A stretch of DNA of 64,000 nt from contig NZ_NFLL01000002.1 of NCBI RefSeq assembly GCF_002160895.1, forward strand, positions 247,147 to 311,146. The letters are read 5' to 3'. A program made the position numbers and the translations under genes. Shown here piece by piece: positions 7,521 through 17,001 of the stretch (position 1 is its first letter; each line of letters begins with the position of its first letter). The notes under the pieces are model-generated. The model saw only the letters and a program-made list of their open reading frames with translations. It did not search any database and was not told the DNA's origin. The stretch is from Faecalibacterium sp. An122 (GTDB lineage: Bacteria > Bacillota > Clostridia > Oscillospirales > Ruminococcaceae).

Positions 7521-8915
7521 ATGACAAAAGACATGACCCAGGGCCAGCCCCTGCGGCTGATCCTGCTGTTTGCGGTGCCCATGATGCTGGGCAGCCTGTT
7601 CCAGCAGTTCTACAACATGGCCGATACCATCATTGTGGGCCGGTTTGTGGGCGTGGACGCCCTGGCCGCCGTGGGCAGCGTCGGCGGCCTGAGCTATCTG
7701 GTGCTGGGCTTTGTGAACGGCATCGCCTGCGGCTTTGCCATCCCGCTGGCCCGCTGCTTTGGCGCCAAGGACGACACCGAAATGCGCCGCTATACCGCCA
7801 ATTCCGTTTGGCTGTCCCTGATTTTTGCCGCTGTGCTGACGGTGGTGACGGTGGCTCTGACCCGCCCCATTCTGGTTCTCACCAACACCCCAGCCGACAT
7901 CATCGACCTGGCGGATGTGTATATCCGCACCATCTTCGCCGGGATTCCCTTCACCCTGCTGTACAACGTCACCAGCGCCTTCATGCGGGCGCTGGGGGAC
8001 AGCCGCCGCCCCCTGTACTTCCTGCTGGTGGCCAGCGCCCTGAACGTTGTGCTGGACATCGTCTTTGTTCTGTTCTTCCACGCGGGGGTCTTTGGCGCCG
8101 CTTTGGCCACCGTCATCAGCCAGGCGGTGGCCGGTCTGTGGAGCCTGGCGTACATGGTCAAAAACTTCCGGATGCTGGGCTGGTCCCGGGAGGAAGGCCG
8201 CTTCAGCACCGGCCACTGCGCCAAGCTGTGCATGATGGGCCTGCCCATGGGTCTCCAGTGCAGCATCACGGCGGTGGGCAATATCGTTCTGCAGACGGCC
8301 GTCAATGGTCTGGGCAGCTCGATTGTGGCCGCCATGACCGCCGGCAGCAAGGCGGGACAGATTCTGTCGGTGCCCCTGGAGAGCATCGGCACCGCCATGA
8401 CCACCTACACCAGCCAGAACCTGGGCGCAGGCAGCCTGCCCCGGGTCAAGCAGGGGGTGCGGACGGCGCTGGGCATCAGCATTCTCTACAGCATCGCCTC
8501 CTTTGTCATCCTGCACTTCTCGGATACCCTGCTGATCGGCCTGTTCCTGGACAGCGCCCAGGCCGCCGGCGGGACCATTATGTCCAACGCCCAGGAGTTC
8601 CTGTTCTGGAACAGCGTATTCTATATCCCCCTGGCGGTCCTGATTATCTACCGCTATTCCATCCAGGGTTTGGGCTATTCCGGCTTGGCCATGTTTGCCG
8701 GCGTGTTTGAGATGTTCGCCCGGGCGCTGGTGGGCTTCTGGATGGTGCCGGTATTCGGCTATTGGGCCGGCTGCATTGCCAGCCCGGTGGCCTGGTTTGC
8801 GGCCTGCTTCTTCCTGATCCCGGCCTACCAGGTGGTGATCCGCCGCCTGGACAAAAACCGCGGCGGCAGCCAGTCCGCTACCGGGCATGCCGGCGTTCGC
8901 CTGCGCAAGGCCTGA
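7521..8915 (+). CDS. MATE family efflux transporter
   Basis: The 464-residue protein has about twelve hydrophobic segments in two homologous halves, as in MATE exporters. The first half starts with 'PMMLGSLFQQFYNMADTIIVGRFVG', of which the PMMLGSLFQQFYN and DTIIVGRFVG pieces are diagnostic. 'AFMRALGDSRRPL' marks the loop before the third pair of helices. These proteins use Na+ or H+ gradients to export cationic drugs or metabolites; the substrate cannot be told. An AAGGAGG site lies 8 nt before the ATG. The structured region 7110-7430 lies directly upstream, and a terminator follows at 8933. Confidence 0.93.
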   Translation: MTKDMTQGQPLRLILLFAVPMMLGSLFQQFYNMADTIIVGRFVGVDALAAVGSVGGLSYLVLGFVNGIACGFAIPLARCFGAKDDTEMRRYTANSVWLSLIFAAVLTVVTVALTRPILVLTNTPADIIDLADVYIRTIFAGIPFTLLYNVTSAFMRALGDSRRPLYFLLVASALNVVLDIVFVLFFHAGVFGAALATVISQAVAGLWSLAYMVKNFRMLGWSREEGRFSTGHCAKLCMMGLPMGLQCSITAVGNIVLQTAVNGLGSSIVAAMTAGSKAGQILSVPLESIGTAMTTYTSQNLGAGSLPRVKQGVRTALGISILYSIASFVILHFSDTLLIGLFLDSAQAAGGTIMSNAQEFLFWNSVFYIPLAVLIIYRYSIQGLGYSGLAMFAGVFEMFARALVGFWMVPVFGYWAGCIASPVAWFAACFFLIPAYQVVIRRLDKNRGGSQSATGHAGVRLRKA

Positions 8916-8932
8916 AAGTGATACAGAGTCCG

Positions 8933-8964
8933 TCCGCTCCGGCTGGTGCCGGGGCGGATTTTTT
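8933..8964 (+). terminator. Terminator of the MATE gene
   Basis: Stem TCCGCTCCGGC/GCCGGGGCGGA (one G-U) with a TGGT loop, then TTTTTTA. Confidence 0.85.
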
Positions 8965-8977
8965 ATACTGGTCCCAA

Positions 8978-9006
8978 TTTACAAAATCCGCCCGAAAGGG
9001 TATACT
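8978..9006 (+). promoter_or_regulatory. Promoter for recD2
   Basis: TTTACA (8978-8983) and TATACT (9001-9006) with a 17-base spacer, about 35 nt before the start codon. Confidence 0.65.
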
Positions 9007-9046
9007 TATTTATTATGAGCTTATCAGGGGAAGGGGGCGTCCGCCC

Positions 9047-11290
9047 ATGGAAGACCAGCAGCTGGAACAGCTGGAAGGAACCATTGAGGACATTATTTTT
9101 GAGAACAGCGACAGCGGATATGTGGTGTTTGAGCTGTCGGGCGGGGGCACCCTGACGGTGGTCTGCGGTACGCTGGGGGAACTGCACGTGGGCCAGAGCG
9201 TGGTGTGCCGCGGCAAGTACGAGACCCACGCCACCTATGGCCGCCAGTTCCACGCCGTCGAGTGCATCACCGATATGCCCAAGGATCTGGACGCCGTCTA
9301 TGCGTTCCTGGCCAGCCGGTCCCTGCCCTATGTGGGCCCCGCCACCGCCCAGAAGATCATCGAGAAGTTCGGCGCCGCCTCTCTGGACGTCATCGCCAAC
9401 GAGCCCGCCCGCCTCACCGAAATCAAGGGCATTTCGGCCGACAAGGCCGACCGCATCCAGCAGGAATTCAAGCGGATGTTCGGCATGCGGGAACTGATTG
9501 CCTACCTGGCCCAGTTTGAGATCGGGCCCCGGCGGGCCATGGAGGTATTCCGCACCTTTGGGCCGGGGGCGGCTCAGGCCATCGCGGCCAATCCCTATCT
9601 GCTGTGCGGCGAGCCGCTGCAGCTGGATTTCCGCCACGCCGACAGCATCGCCCAATACTATCAGATGGAAGGGGACTGCGCCCAGCGTCTGGAAGCCGCC
9701 CTGCTGCGGACCCTGCGCCACAACGCCGGCAACGGACACACCTGCCTGCCCCGGGAGCGCCTGGTGGCCACCGCCTCTTCCTTTATCCATCAGCCCCCCG
9801 AAAAGCTGACCGACGCCCTGGAAAGCTGTCTGGCCAGCGGGGAACTGGCCTCCCGAACCTGGAACGGCGGGGAATACATCTGCCTGCCCGACCTGCTGGC
9901 TGCGGAGGAGGCCATTGCCGACCGGCTGGCGTCCCTGGTCCGCCGGGAGCCCCAAAAGGCCCACCACATCGAGCGGGACATCTGGGTGCTGGAACTGTCC
10001 CAGGGCTTCGCCTATGCCCCGGAACAAAAGGAGGCCATCTGCCGGGCCGTCACTGAGAACTGCCTGGTGCTGACCGGCGGCCCCGGCACCGGCAAGACCA
10101 CCACCGTCAACGCCATCCTGAATATTCTGGAGAGCCAGGCCGAGCGGGTGGCCCTCTGCGCCCCCACCGGCCGGGCCGCCAAGCGTCTGAGTGAGCTCAC
10201 CGGCCGCAAGGCCTCCACCATTCACCGCCTGCTGGAGGTGGATTATTCGGGGGGCGTGGTCAGCTTCATCCACAACGAAAAGAACCTGCTCAAGTGCGAT
10301 GTGGTGATTCTGGATGAGATGAGTATGGTGGATGTCCAGCTGTTCCAGAGCCTGCTGGCGGCCCTGCGGCCCAACTGCCGGATCATTATGGTGGGAGACG
10401 CCGACCAGCTGCCCAGCGTGGGCCCCGGCAATATCCTCAGTGAGGCCATCCGGTCCGGGGTGGTGCCCACCGTCTGCCTGAAGCGGATTTTCCGCCAGGC
10501 CAAGCGCAGCCTGATTGTGGAGAACGCCCACAACATCGTCAGCGGCCGCCCCCTGCAGAAGGGCGGCAAGGAGGACGATTTCTTCTTTCTGGAAGCGGAC
10601 GGCGAGGTCTGCCAGAAGCTGGTCTGTGACCTGGTGACCACCCGTCTGCCCCGCAGCTATGGCTTTGACCCGGTGCGGGACATCCAGGTCCTTTGTCCCA
10701 CCAAAATGGGCCCCTGCGGCACCCAGGCCCTGAACAGCCTGCTGCAGGATATGCTGAATCCGCCCGCCCCGGGCAAACCTCAGCTGCAAAGCGCCTCCCG
10801 GGTATTCCGGGTGGGGGACAAGGTGATGCAGGTCCGCAACAACTACGAGATCATCTGGCACCGGGACGGCGGCGAACAGGGGGTAGGGGCCTACAACGGC
10901 GATATCGGCATTGTGGAGTCCATCAATACCCGGGACCGCTCCATGGTGGTGCGGATGGATGACCGCCGCCTGATCTATCCCGCCGAGAACCTCAGCGAGC
11001 TGGAAACCGCCTACGCCATCACCATCCACAAGAGCCAGGGCAGCGAGTTTGCGGCGGTGGTGCTGCCGGCGGCCCAGGTGCCGCCCCGGCTGTGCTACCG
11101 AAACCTGTTTTATACCGGGGTGACCCGCGCCCGCAAACTCTGCGTGACGGCGGGCCGGCGGGATACGGTGGCCGCCATGATGGCCAATGTCCGCCAGAAC
11201 CTGCGGTATTCGGGCCTGGCCGCCCTTCTGCGGGAGGCTCTGCCCCCCGAGCAGCAGGCGCTGGAAACAGGGCCAAAAACTGGGGCGTGA
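9047..11290 (+). CDS. recD2: RecD2-type SF1B DNA helicase
   Basis: The protein has 747 residues, the normal RecD2 length. An N-terminal OB-like and helix-hairpin-helix region (about 1-190, with 'LPYVGPATAQKIIEKFG') precedes the helicase core. Motif I is GGPGTGKTTT (about 345-354), motif II is ILDEMSMVD (about 420) and motif III is MVGDADQLPSVGPG. Near the C-terminus the UvrD_C_2 block 'AYAITIHKSQGSEF' is visible. RecD2 is a 5'-3' helicase acting in replication and repair outside RecBCD. The ATG at 9047 follows AGGGGAAGGGGG; the frame extends further upstream through the MATE terminator and is not coding there. Confidence 0.95.
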   Translation: MEDQQLEQLEGTIEDIIFENSDSGYVVFELSGGGTLTVVCGTLGELHVGQSVVCRGKYETHATYGRQFHAVECITDMPKDLDAVYAFLASRSLPYVGPATAQKIIEKFGAASLDVIANEPARLTEIKGISADKADRIQQEFKRMFGMRELIAYLAQFEIGPRRAMEVFRTFGPGAAQAIAANPYLLCGEPLQLDFRHADSIAQYYQMEGDCAQRLEAALLRTLRHNAGNGHTCLPRERLVATASSFIHQPPEKLTDALESCLASGELASRTWNGGEYICLPDLLAAEEAIADRLASLVRREPQKAHHIERDIWVLELSQGFAYAPEQKEAICRAVTENCLVLTGGPGTGKTTTVNAILNILESQAERVALCAPTGRAAKRLSELTGRKASTIHRLLEVDYSGGVVSFIHNEKNLLKCDVVILDEMSMVDVQLFQSLLAALRPNCRIIMVGDADQLPSVGPGNILSEAIRSGVVPTVCLKRIFRQAKRSLIVENAHNIVSGRPLQKGGKEDDFFFLEADGEVCQKLVCDLVTTRLPRSYGFDPVRDIQVLCPTKMGPCGTQALNSLLQDMLNPPAPGKPQLQSASRVFRVGDKVMQVRNNYEIIWHRDGGEQGVGAYNGDIGIVESINTRDRSMVVRMDDRRLIYPAENLSELETAYAITIHKSQGSEFAAVVLPAAQVPPRLCYRNLFYTGVTRARKLCVTAGRRDTVAAMMANVRQNLRYSGLAALLREALPPEQQALETGPKTGA

Positions 11291-11422
11291 GCTGCGCCCC
11301 GGTGAGAAATTGCTATACTTTTGGCCCTGAGTATGGTATACTGAAAGCTGGATTTTTACAGCGCAACCTGAGCTTTCATCAAGATAGGCTGTTTCGTGGA
11401 TAGAGAAAGGAACGTTTGGATT

Positions 11423-12448
11423 ATGGCACAGAATGATATCGGGATCGATCTTGGTACAACCACCATCATCATCGCACAGGAGGGCAAGGGCGTGGTCCTG
11501 AACCAGCCCAGCATTGTGGCCATCGATACCCGCAAAAATACCGTCCTGGAGGTGGGCGACAAGGCCCTGGCCATGGTGGGCCGCACCCCCAACTACATTT
11601 CGGCCACCTTCCCCCTGAAGGATGGCGTCATCAGCGACCACACCATGACCCGTGAGCTGATCTGCCGCTTTGTGAATCAGGTCTACAGCTCCCACATGGT
11701 CAAGCCCCGCGTGGCGGTCTGCGTGCCGGCGGCCATCACCGGCATCGAGAGCGACGCCGTGGTGGAGGCCGTGGTGGCGGCCGGCGCCCGTCAGGTCTAC
11801 CTGATCGACGAGCCCATCGCCGCGGCCCTGGGCTCGGGCATCGATATCACGGTGCCCGACGGCCGGATGATCATTGACATCGGCGGCGGCACCACCGATA
11901 TCGCCGTCCTGTCCCTGGGCGGCAAGGTCAAGGCCACCAGCGTCCGGGTGGCAGGCAACCACTACGACGACGAAATCCTCAAGCATGTGCGGGCCAAGTT
12001 TAACATCGCCATCGGCCAGCGCACCGCCGAGGAACTGAAAAAGCGGGTGGCCTGCTGCCCCCAGAAAACCGATTTTGACGAGACCATGGAGATCAAGGGC
12101 CGCAGCCTGCTGACCGGCCTGCCGGTCCGTGTCAATGTGTCCACCAGCGATCTGTATGAGCCGGTCATGATGCTGAGCGAACAGATCGGCACCGCCGCCC
12201 ATCAGGTGCTGGAGAAGACCCCGCCCGAGCTGGCCGGCGATATCTACAAGAACGGCGTCATGCTGACTGGCGGCGGCGCCCAGCTCCACGGCCTGCCCGA
12301 ATACCTGAGCCAGGAGCTGAAGGTGGACGTCTACGTCTCGCCCGATCCGGTCAACTGCGTGGCTCTGGGCACCGCCATGAGTCTGAGCATCGGCGACAAG
12401 CTGGAAGTGGGCTTCACCGATGCAACCCCCCGCATCGGCCGGCGCTGA
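11423..12448 (+). CDS. mreB: MreB/Mbl rod-shape actin homologue
   Basis: The 341-residue protein shows the actin-fold signatures: phosphate 1 'GIDLGTTTIIIAQ' at the N-terminus, 'DIGGGTTDIAVLSLGG' (phosphate 2) and 'LTGGGAQLHGLPEYL' (adenosine motif). MreB polymers guide peptidoglycan synthesis along the lateral wall. No mreC or mreD follows, so this is a stand-alone copy of the Mbl/MreBH kind. The ATG at 11423 has AAAGGA at 11406; a GTG at 11396 in the same frame is less likely. A TATACT at 11337 could be its -10 box. The OadG-like gene follows after 58 bp. Confidence 0.93.
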   Translation: MAQNDIGIDLGTTTIIIAQEGKGVVLNQPSIVAIDTRKNTVLEVGDKALAMVGRTPNYISATFPLKDGVISDHTMTRELICRFVNQVYSSHMVKPRVAVCVPAAITGIESDAVVEAVVAAGARQVYLIDEPIAAALGSGIDITVPDGRMIIDIGGGTTDIAVLSLGGKVKATSVRVAGNHYDDEILKHVRAKFNIAIGQRTAEELKKRVACCPQKTDFDETMEIKGRSLLTGLPVRVNVSTSDLYEPVMMLSEQIGTAAHQVLEKTPPELAGDIYKNGVMLTGGGAQLHGLPEYLSQELKVDVYVSPDPVNCVALGTAMSLSIGDKLEVGFTDATPRIGRR

Positions 12449-12506
12449 GCGTCCCCGGCTTGCAAAAAACAAACGGTCCGCCGGACCAAGTAAAGGAGGA
12501 TGAAGG

Positions 12507-12821
12507 ATGGATTCCAGTCTGATTATGTTTGTGGTGGTTTTGGGAGCCGTGGTTCTGGCCTATGTGCTGCTGCGGGGCAAAAACCAGATTCCCTCGCCTG
12601 AAATCTCTTCCAAGCCGTCCCGGCCGGCGCCCCCGAAAGCCCAGCCCGCTGCGGCTGCGGCTCCCAGCATTGAGCCGGGCATCCCGCCTGAGGTGGTGGC
12701 CGTCATCGCCGCTTCGGTCTGCGCCATGAGCGGCGGCCAGTACACCCTTCGGGCTGTGCGCCGGGCCAGCCGGGCTACCTGGGCCCGTGCGGGCGCAGTG
12801 GATGTCACCGCACCCTTTTGA
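12507..12821 (+). CDS. Small OadG-like membrane protein
   Basis: The protein has 104 residues with one N-terminal membrane segment (about 4-22), an Ala/Pro-rich linker (about 28-60) and a C-terminal block 'PEVVAVIAASVCAM', 'YTLRAVRRA', 'ATWARAGAVDVTAPF'. This resembles the gamma (OadG) subunit of sodium-pumping decarboxylases, in which the C-terminus contacts the catalytic subunits. No alpha, beta or biotin carrier subunit is nearby, so either the partners are elsewhere or only the shape is shared. A strong AAAGGAGG site precedes the ATG, and a terminator at 12851 ends the mreB transcript here. Confidence 0.6.
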   Translation: MDSSLIMFVVVLGAVVLAYVLLRGKNQIPSPEISSKPSRPAPPKAQPAAAAAPSIEPGIPPEVVAVIAASVCAMSGGQYTLRAVRRASRATWARAGAVDVTAPF

Positions 12822-12850
12822 ACCTTCTGAAAGAAATCAGCACCAACAGC

Positions 12851-12888
12851 GCCCGCTCCAGAGACTTTGGCCCGGAGCGGGCTTCTTC
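12851..12888 (+). terminator. Terminator after the OadG-like gene
   Basis: 9-bp stem GCCCGCTCC/GGAGCGGGC with a 14-nt loop, then TTCTTCT. Confidence 0.7.
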
Positions 12889-12962
12889 TGATTCGTGCCG
12901 GGGGATGGCACAGAGGCCGCAGGAACGGGCGGATATTACGATACAAGGAGAAGTAGTACGGA

Positions 12963-15479
12963 ATGGCAACCGATTTACAGACAGAATTTTGCTCCCTTCG
13001 GGACACCTACATTGAAAAGCAGTTTGGCCGCCTGAACGAGATGCAGCGGCGGGCGGTGTTTACCACCAGCGGCCCGCTGCTGATTCTGGCCGGCGCCGGC
13101 AGCGGCAAGACCACCGTCCTGGTCAACCGGATCGCCAACCTGATCCGGTTCGGCAGCGCCCATGGCAGCCGCTGGACCCCCCGTCCCGCGGTGGATGAGG
13201 ACCTGCGGGCTCTGCGCACCGCCATCATGACCGGCACCGACGTGCCGGCCTGGCTGGACGATATGATGCGCTATAACCCCACCCGCAGCTGGAACATTAT
13301 GGCCATCACCTTCACCAACAAGGCCGCCGGAGAGCTGAAAGACCGTCTGTGCTCCATGCTGGGGGACGAGGAGGGCAAAGAGGTCTTTGCCTCCACCTTC
13401 CACTCGGCCTGTGTGCGGATTCTGCGCCGGTACGCCGAGGAAATCGGCTGGCCCCGCAGCTTCACCATCTACGACACCGACGACGCCCAGCGGGTCATGA
13501 AGGCCATCTACAAGGAACAGAGCGTGGATGACAAGTTCTTCCAGGTCAAGGCGGCCCTGAACCAGATCGGCCGCTGGAAAGACCAGCTCATCGACCCCGC
13601 CGAGGCCGCCAAGGAGAGCGTGGGCAAGACCAAGCTGGAGCTGGCCGCCAAGCTGTACGGCATCTACGAAAAGCGCCTCCATGAGGCCGGCGCCTTTGAC
13701 TTTGACGGCCTGATCTATTACACCGTCCGCCTGCTGCAGGAGAACGCCGAGGTCCGGGATTACTACCAGACCAAGTACCAGTACCTGCTGGTGGACGAGT
13801 ATCAGGACACCAGCGTGGCCCAGTTTCGCCTGGTGAGCCTGCTGACCGGCCCCGAAAAGAACATCTGTGTGGTGGGCGACGACGACCAGAGCATCTACCG
13901 GTTCCGCGGCGCCACCATTGAGAATATCCTGAACTTTGAGCGGTATTACCCCGGGGCAAAGGTCATCCGGCTGGAAGAGAACTACCGCTCCACCTCCAAC
14001 ATCCTGAACGCCGCCAACTGCGTCATCAGCCACAACACCGAGCGCAAGGGCAAGACCCTCTGGACCAAAAACAGCGAGGGCGCGCCGGTTCATGTCTACC
14101 AGGCGGAGGACGAGCGGGACGAGGCCAGCCACATCGCTGAAATCATCGGCCAGCACCTGCGGGCCGGGGGCCATCTGTCCGACCACGCCATCCTCTACCG
14201 GATGAACGCCCAGTCCAACCCCATCGAAAACTATTTCACCCGGGCCGGCATTCCCCATAAGATTGTGGGCGGCCAGCGGTTCAATGACCGCAAGGAAATC
14301 AAGGATATCCACTCTTATATGTCCATTGTGGCCAACCCCAAGGACGACGTCCGCCTGCGCCGGATCATCAACGAGCCGGCCCGGAAAATCGGCGCGTCCA
14401 CGGTGGATGCCATCGCCGAGCTGGCCGGTCTGGAAGGGGTCAGCATGCTGGATATCATCAGCCGCGCCGACCAGTACGCCAAGCTGTCCCGGTCGGTGGC
14501 GCCCCTGTTCAAGTTCTGGCAGATCTACCGCCAGCTGCAGGACGCGCTGGACACCTGCCCCCTGGACCTGTTTGCCCAGAAGGTCATCGACCTGACCGGC
14601 TACGGCCAGATGCTGGAACAGCAGGCGGCCCAGGGCCATGAGGATGCCCAGGACCGGCTGCAGAACCTGGGCCAGCTGGTCAACAACGTCAAGGCCTATT
14701 GCGACACCCGCGGGGTGGACGCCAGCCTGGAGGGCTATCTGGAAGAAATCGCCCTCATCAGCGACATTGACAGCTACAACGAGGACGCCGACCAGGTGGT
14801 CCTGATGACCATTCACTCGGCCAAAGGCCTGGAGTTCCCCTATGTGTTCCTGGTGGGCATGGAGGAGAGCGTGTTCCCCAGCGAGATGAGCCGCTACTCC
14901 CCGGAGGACCTGGAGGAGGAGCGCCGTCTGGCCTACGTGGGCATCACCCGGGCCAAAAAGGAACTGTATATCTCCCACAGCGTCACCCGGATGCTCTACG
15001 GCCGCACCTGCCGCAATGAGCCCAGCCGCTTCCTCAACGAGATCGAGCCCGAATACCTGGAAACCACCCGCAGCCCGTCCCTGGACCGCCCCGCACGCAG
15101 CTGGGGCAGCATGGGGGATGGGGTGCCCGGCGGCGCTTCGGGTTACTCCGGGCCGTCCGGATGGGGCCGCACCGCCTCCGGCAGCCGCAGCAGCGGCTAC
15201 CTCAACCGGGAGTACAACGCCGGCGCAGGCCGCGCCAAGGTGGCCTTCCCGGGCGCGCCGGCGGCAGGCATTTCCCGCCCGGCGGCGCCCCGGCCGTCCG
15301 CTCCCTCCAAGCACTATGAGCCGGGGGAGACGGTGTTCCACAAGGTCTTTGGCCGCGGCATGGTCACCCGCGTGACCCCGGCGGCAGGGGACAGCATTGT
15401 GGAGATTCGCTTTGAGAAGGTCGGCACCAAAAAGATGATGGCAAACCTGGCCCCGCTGACCAAAGGAACGGAGGATTAA
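12963..15479 (+). CDS. pcrA: ATP-dependent DNA helicase PcrA/UvrD
   Basis: This 838-residue SF1A helicase has motif I AGAGSGKTT (about 43-51), motif Ia ITFTNKAA, motif II VDEYQDTS, motif III GDDDQSIYRFRGA and motif VI VGITRAKK. PcrA is the 3'-5' helicase of nucleotide excision repair and transcription-replication conflict repair. Compared with Bacillus PcrA there is an extra segment of about 40 residues between motifs I and Ia. A Gly/Ser/Arg-rich linker (about 700-780) leads to the C-terminal Tudor-like domain (GETVFHKVFGRGMVTRV) that binds RNA polymerase in other bacteria. AAGGAG lies 12 nt before the ATG. thyX follows after 6 bp. Confidence 0.96.
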   Translation: MATDLQTEFCSLRDTYIEKQFGRLNEMQRRAVFTTSGPLLILAGAGSGKTTVLVNRIANLIRFGSAHGSRWTPRPAVDEDLRALRTAIMTGTDVPAWLDDMMRYNPTRSWNIMAITFTNKAAGELKDRLCSMLGDEEGKEVFASTFHSACVRILRRYAEEIGWPRSFTIYDTDDAQRVMKAIYKEQSVDDKFFQVKAALNQIGRWKDQLIDPAEAAKESVGKTKLELAAKLYGIYEKRLHEAGAFDFDGLIYYTVRLLQENAEVRDYYQTKYQYLLVDEYQDTSVAQFRLVSLLTGPEKNICVVGDDDQSIYRFRGATIENILNFERYYPGAKVIRLEENYRSTSNILNAANCVISHNTERKGKTLWTKNSEGAPVHVYQAEDERDEASHIAEIIGQHLRAGGHLSDHAILYRMNAQSNPIENYFTRAGIPHKIVGGQRFNDRKEIKDIHSYMSIVANPKDDVRLRRIINEPARKIGASTVDAIAELAGLEGVSMLDIISRADQYAKLSRSVAPLFKFWQIYRQLQDALDTCPLDLFAQKVIDLTGYGQMLEQQAAQGHEDAQDRLQNLGQLVNNVKAYCDTRGVDASLEGYLEEIALISDIDSYNEDADQVVLMTIHSAKGLEFPYVFLVGMEESVFPSEMSRYSPEDLEEERRLAYVGITRAKKELYISHSVTRMLYGRTCRNEPSRFLNEIEPEYLETTRSPSLDRPARSWGSMGDGVPGGASGYSGPSGWGRTASGSRSSGYLNREYNAGAGRAKVAFPGAPAAGISRPAAPRPSAPSKHYEPGETVFHKVFGRGMVTRVTPAAGDSIVEIRFEKVGTKKMMANLAPLTKGTED

Positions 15480-15485
15480 ACGCCC

Positions 15486-16268
15486 ATGATGACAGTTCGA
15501 CTGATTGCCTATACCCCGGAGCCCGAGAAGGTGGTGGCCGCGGCGGCCAAGCTGTGCTATTCCGACAGCCACATCACCGACCTGCTGGACGGCCTGGACG
15601 ACGAGAAAACCGCCCGCTTCCTGAATATGCTCAGCGACCTGGGCCACGCCAGCCCCATTGAGCACGCCAGCTTTACCTTTGGCATCGAGGGGGTCAGCCG
15701 GTCTCTGCTGGCCCAGATTACCCGCCACCGGATCGCTTCGTTCAGCGTCCAGAGCCAGCGGTATGTCCGGCTGGATGACTTCCGCTATGTGGTGCCCCCC
15801 GCCATTGAGGCGGTGCCCGAGGCCAAGGAGGCTTTCCTGGCCAGCATGGAGGAGGATGCCCGCCGCTACCTGGACCTGGCCCATAAGCTGGAAGAGGGCC
15901 ATGCCGCCCGCCTGATGGCCGAAAGTGTGCCCGAAAAGGAGGCCCGCCGCAAGGCCGAAAAGATGGCCAACGAGGACGCCCGCTTTGTGCTGCCCAACGC
16001 CTGTGAGACCAAGATGGTGGTCACCATGAACGCCCGCAGCCTGCTGAATTTCTTCCGGCTGCGGTGCTGTGAGCGGGCCCAGTGGGAAATCCGGCAGCTG
16101 GCCGATGAAATGCTGCGCCTGGTCTACCCGGTGGCGCCCCATCTGTTCCGCACCGCCGGCCCCGGCTGCCTGGAAGGCCCCTGTCCCGAGGGCAAGATGT
16201 GCTGCGGCCATCCCGCCGCAGTGCGGGATAAATACCAGGCCCTGCGCGAAGGCGGTGCAGAGGTATGA
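15486..16268 (+). CDS. thyX: FAD-dependent thymidylate synthase ThyX
   Basis: The protein has 260 residues. The ThyX signature R-H-R-x7-S is complete (R80, H81, R82 and S90), and 'GHASPIEHASFTF' is the conserved N-terminal block. ThyX methylates dUMP to dTMP using methylenetetrahydrofolate and FAD/NADPH. The Cys-rich C-terminus (CLEGPCPEGKMCCG) is seen in clostridial ThyX. It overlaps the next gene, a dTMP kinase, by 4 bp (ATGA), so dTMP synthesis and phosphorylation are translationally coupled. An ATG one codon later (15489) is an equally possible start. Confidence 0.95.
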   Translation: MMTVRLIAYTPEPEKVVAAAAKLCYSDSHITDLLDGLDDEKTARFLNMLSDLGHASPIEHASFTFGIEGVSRSLLAQITRHRIASFSVQSQRYVRLDDFRYVVPPAIEAVPEAKEAFLASMEEDARRYLDLAHKLEEGHAARLMAESVPEKEARRKAEKMANEDARFVLPNACETKMVVTMNARSLLNFFRLRCCERAQWEIRQLADEMLRLVYPVAPHLFRTAGPGCLEGPCPEGKMCCGHPAAVRDKYQALREGGAEV

Positions 16269-16948
16269 CGACAGAGGGAACCCGGGGCCGCCTGCTGGTG
16301 ATTGACGGCCTGGACGGCAGCGGCAAGGCCACCCAGGCCCGGCTGCTGGCCCAGCATCTGACCGCCCAGGGGCGGCAGGTACGCCAGATCAGTTTCCCCA
16401 ACTATGCCAGCGATTCCTCGGCCCTGGTGCGGATGTACCTGGCGGGACAGTTCGGGGACAAGCCCGACGACGTCAACGCCTACGCCGCTTCCAGTTTTTT
16501 CGCCGTGGACCGCTACGCCAGCTATAAGACCGACTGGGGCACGTTTTATCAGGAGGGCGGCATCGTCATTGCCGACCGTTATACCACCTCCAACGGAGCC
16601 CATCAGTGCTCCAAACTGCCCCCCGAGGCCTGGGACGCCTACCTGGACTGGCTGTTTACATACGAATACAAACTTCTGGGTCTGCCTGCGCCGGATGCGG
16701 TGATTTACCTGCGGGTGGACCCTGCGGTCAGCCAGCAGCTGATGACCAGCCGCTACCACGGCGACGAGAGCAAAAAGGACATTCAGGAACGGGACCTGGA
16801 ATATCTGGAGCGGAGCCGCCGCGCCGCCGAATACTGCGCCCAAAAGCTGGGCTGGCAGACGGTGGAGTGCACCGAGGCGGGCCGGATGCGGACGGTGGAG
16901 GACATCGGCCGGCAGGTTCTGGCCCTGGCGGAGTCTGTGCTGGAATAA
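16265..16948 (+). CDS. tmk: Thymidylate kinase-like protein (dTMP kinase)
   Basis: The protein has 227 residues. The P-loop is GLDGSGKAT (15-23), with Ala in place of the common Thr after Lys. 'DRYTTSNGAHQ' fits the DR(Y/F) substrate block, and 'LRVDP' precedes the lid. The enzyme would phosphorylate dTMP to dTDP, and its overlap with thyX supports this. It is slightly longer than E. coli Tmk (213). A divergent nucleoside monophosphate kinase role is the alternative. Confidence 0.85.
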   Translation: MTTEGTRGRLLVIDGLDGSGKATQARLLAQHLTAQGRQVRQISFPNYASDSSALVRMYLAGQFGDKPDDVNAYAASSFFAVDRYASYKTDWGTFYQEGGIVIADRYTTSNGAHQCSKLPPEAWDAYLDWLFTYEYKLLGLPAPDAVIYLRVDPAVSQQLMTSRYHGDESKKDIQERDLEYLERSRRAAEYCAQKLGWQTVECTEAGRMRTVEDIGRQVLALAESVLE

Positions 16949-17001
16949 ACGAAAAACCGAAGAATTTGCAATAAAATCAAGAAAAAGGGGGTATCTTAAA
17001 G

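Noticed and set aside
8963..12472. A 1169-codon open frame antisense to recD2 and mreB
   Set aside because: It mirrors two well-supported genes on the plus strand, is rich in Gly/Ala/His/Gln as expected for antisense of high-GC codons, and has no ribosome site or family resemblance.
12975..16211. A 1078-codon open frame antisense to pcrA and thyX
   Set aside because: Same reason: a GC-driven shadow of highly conserved genes.
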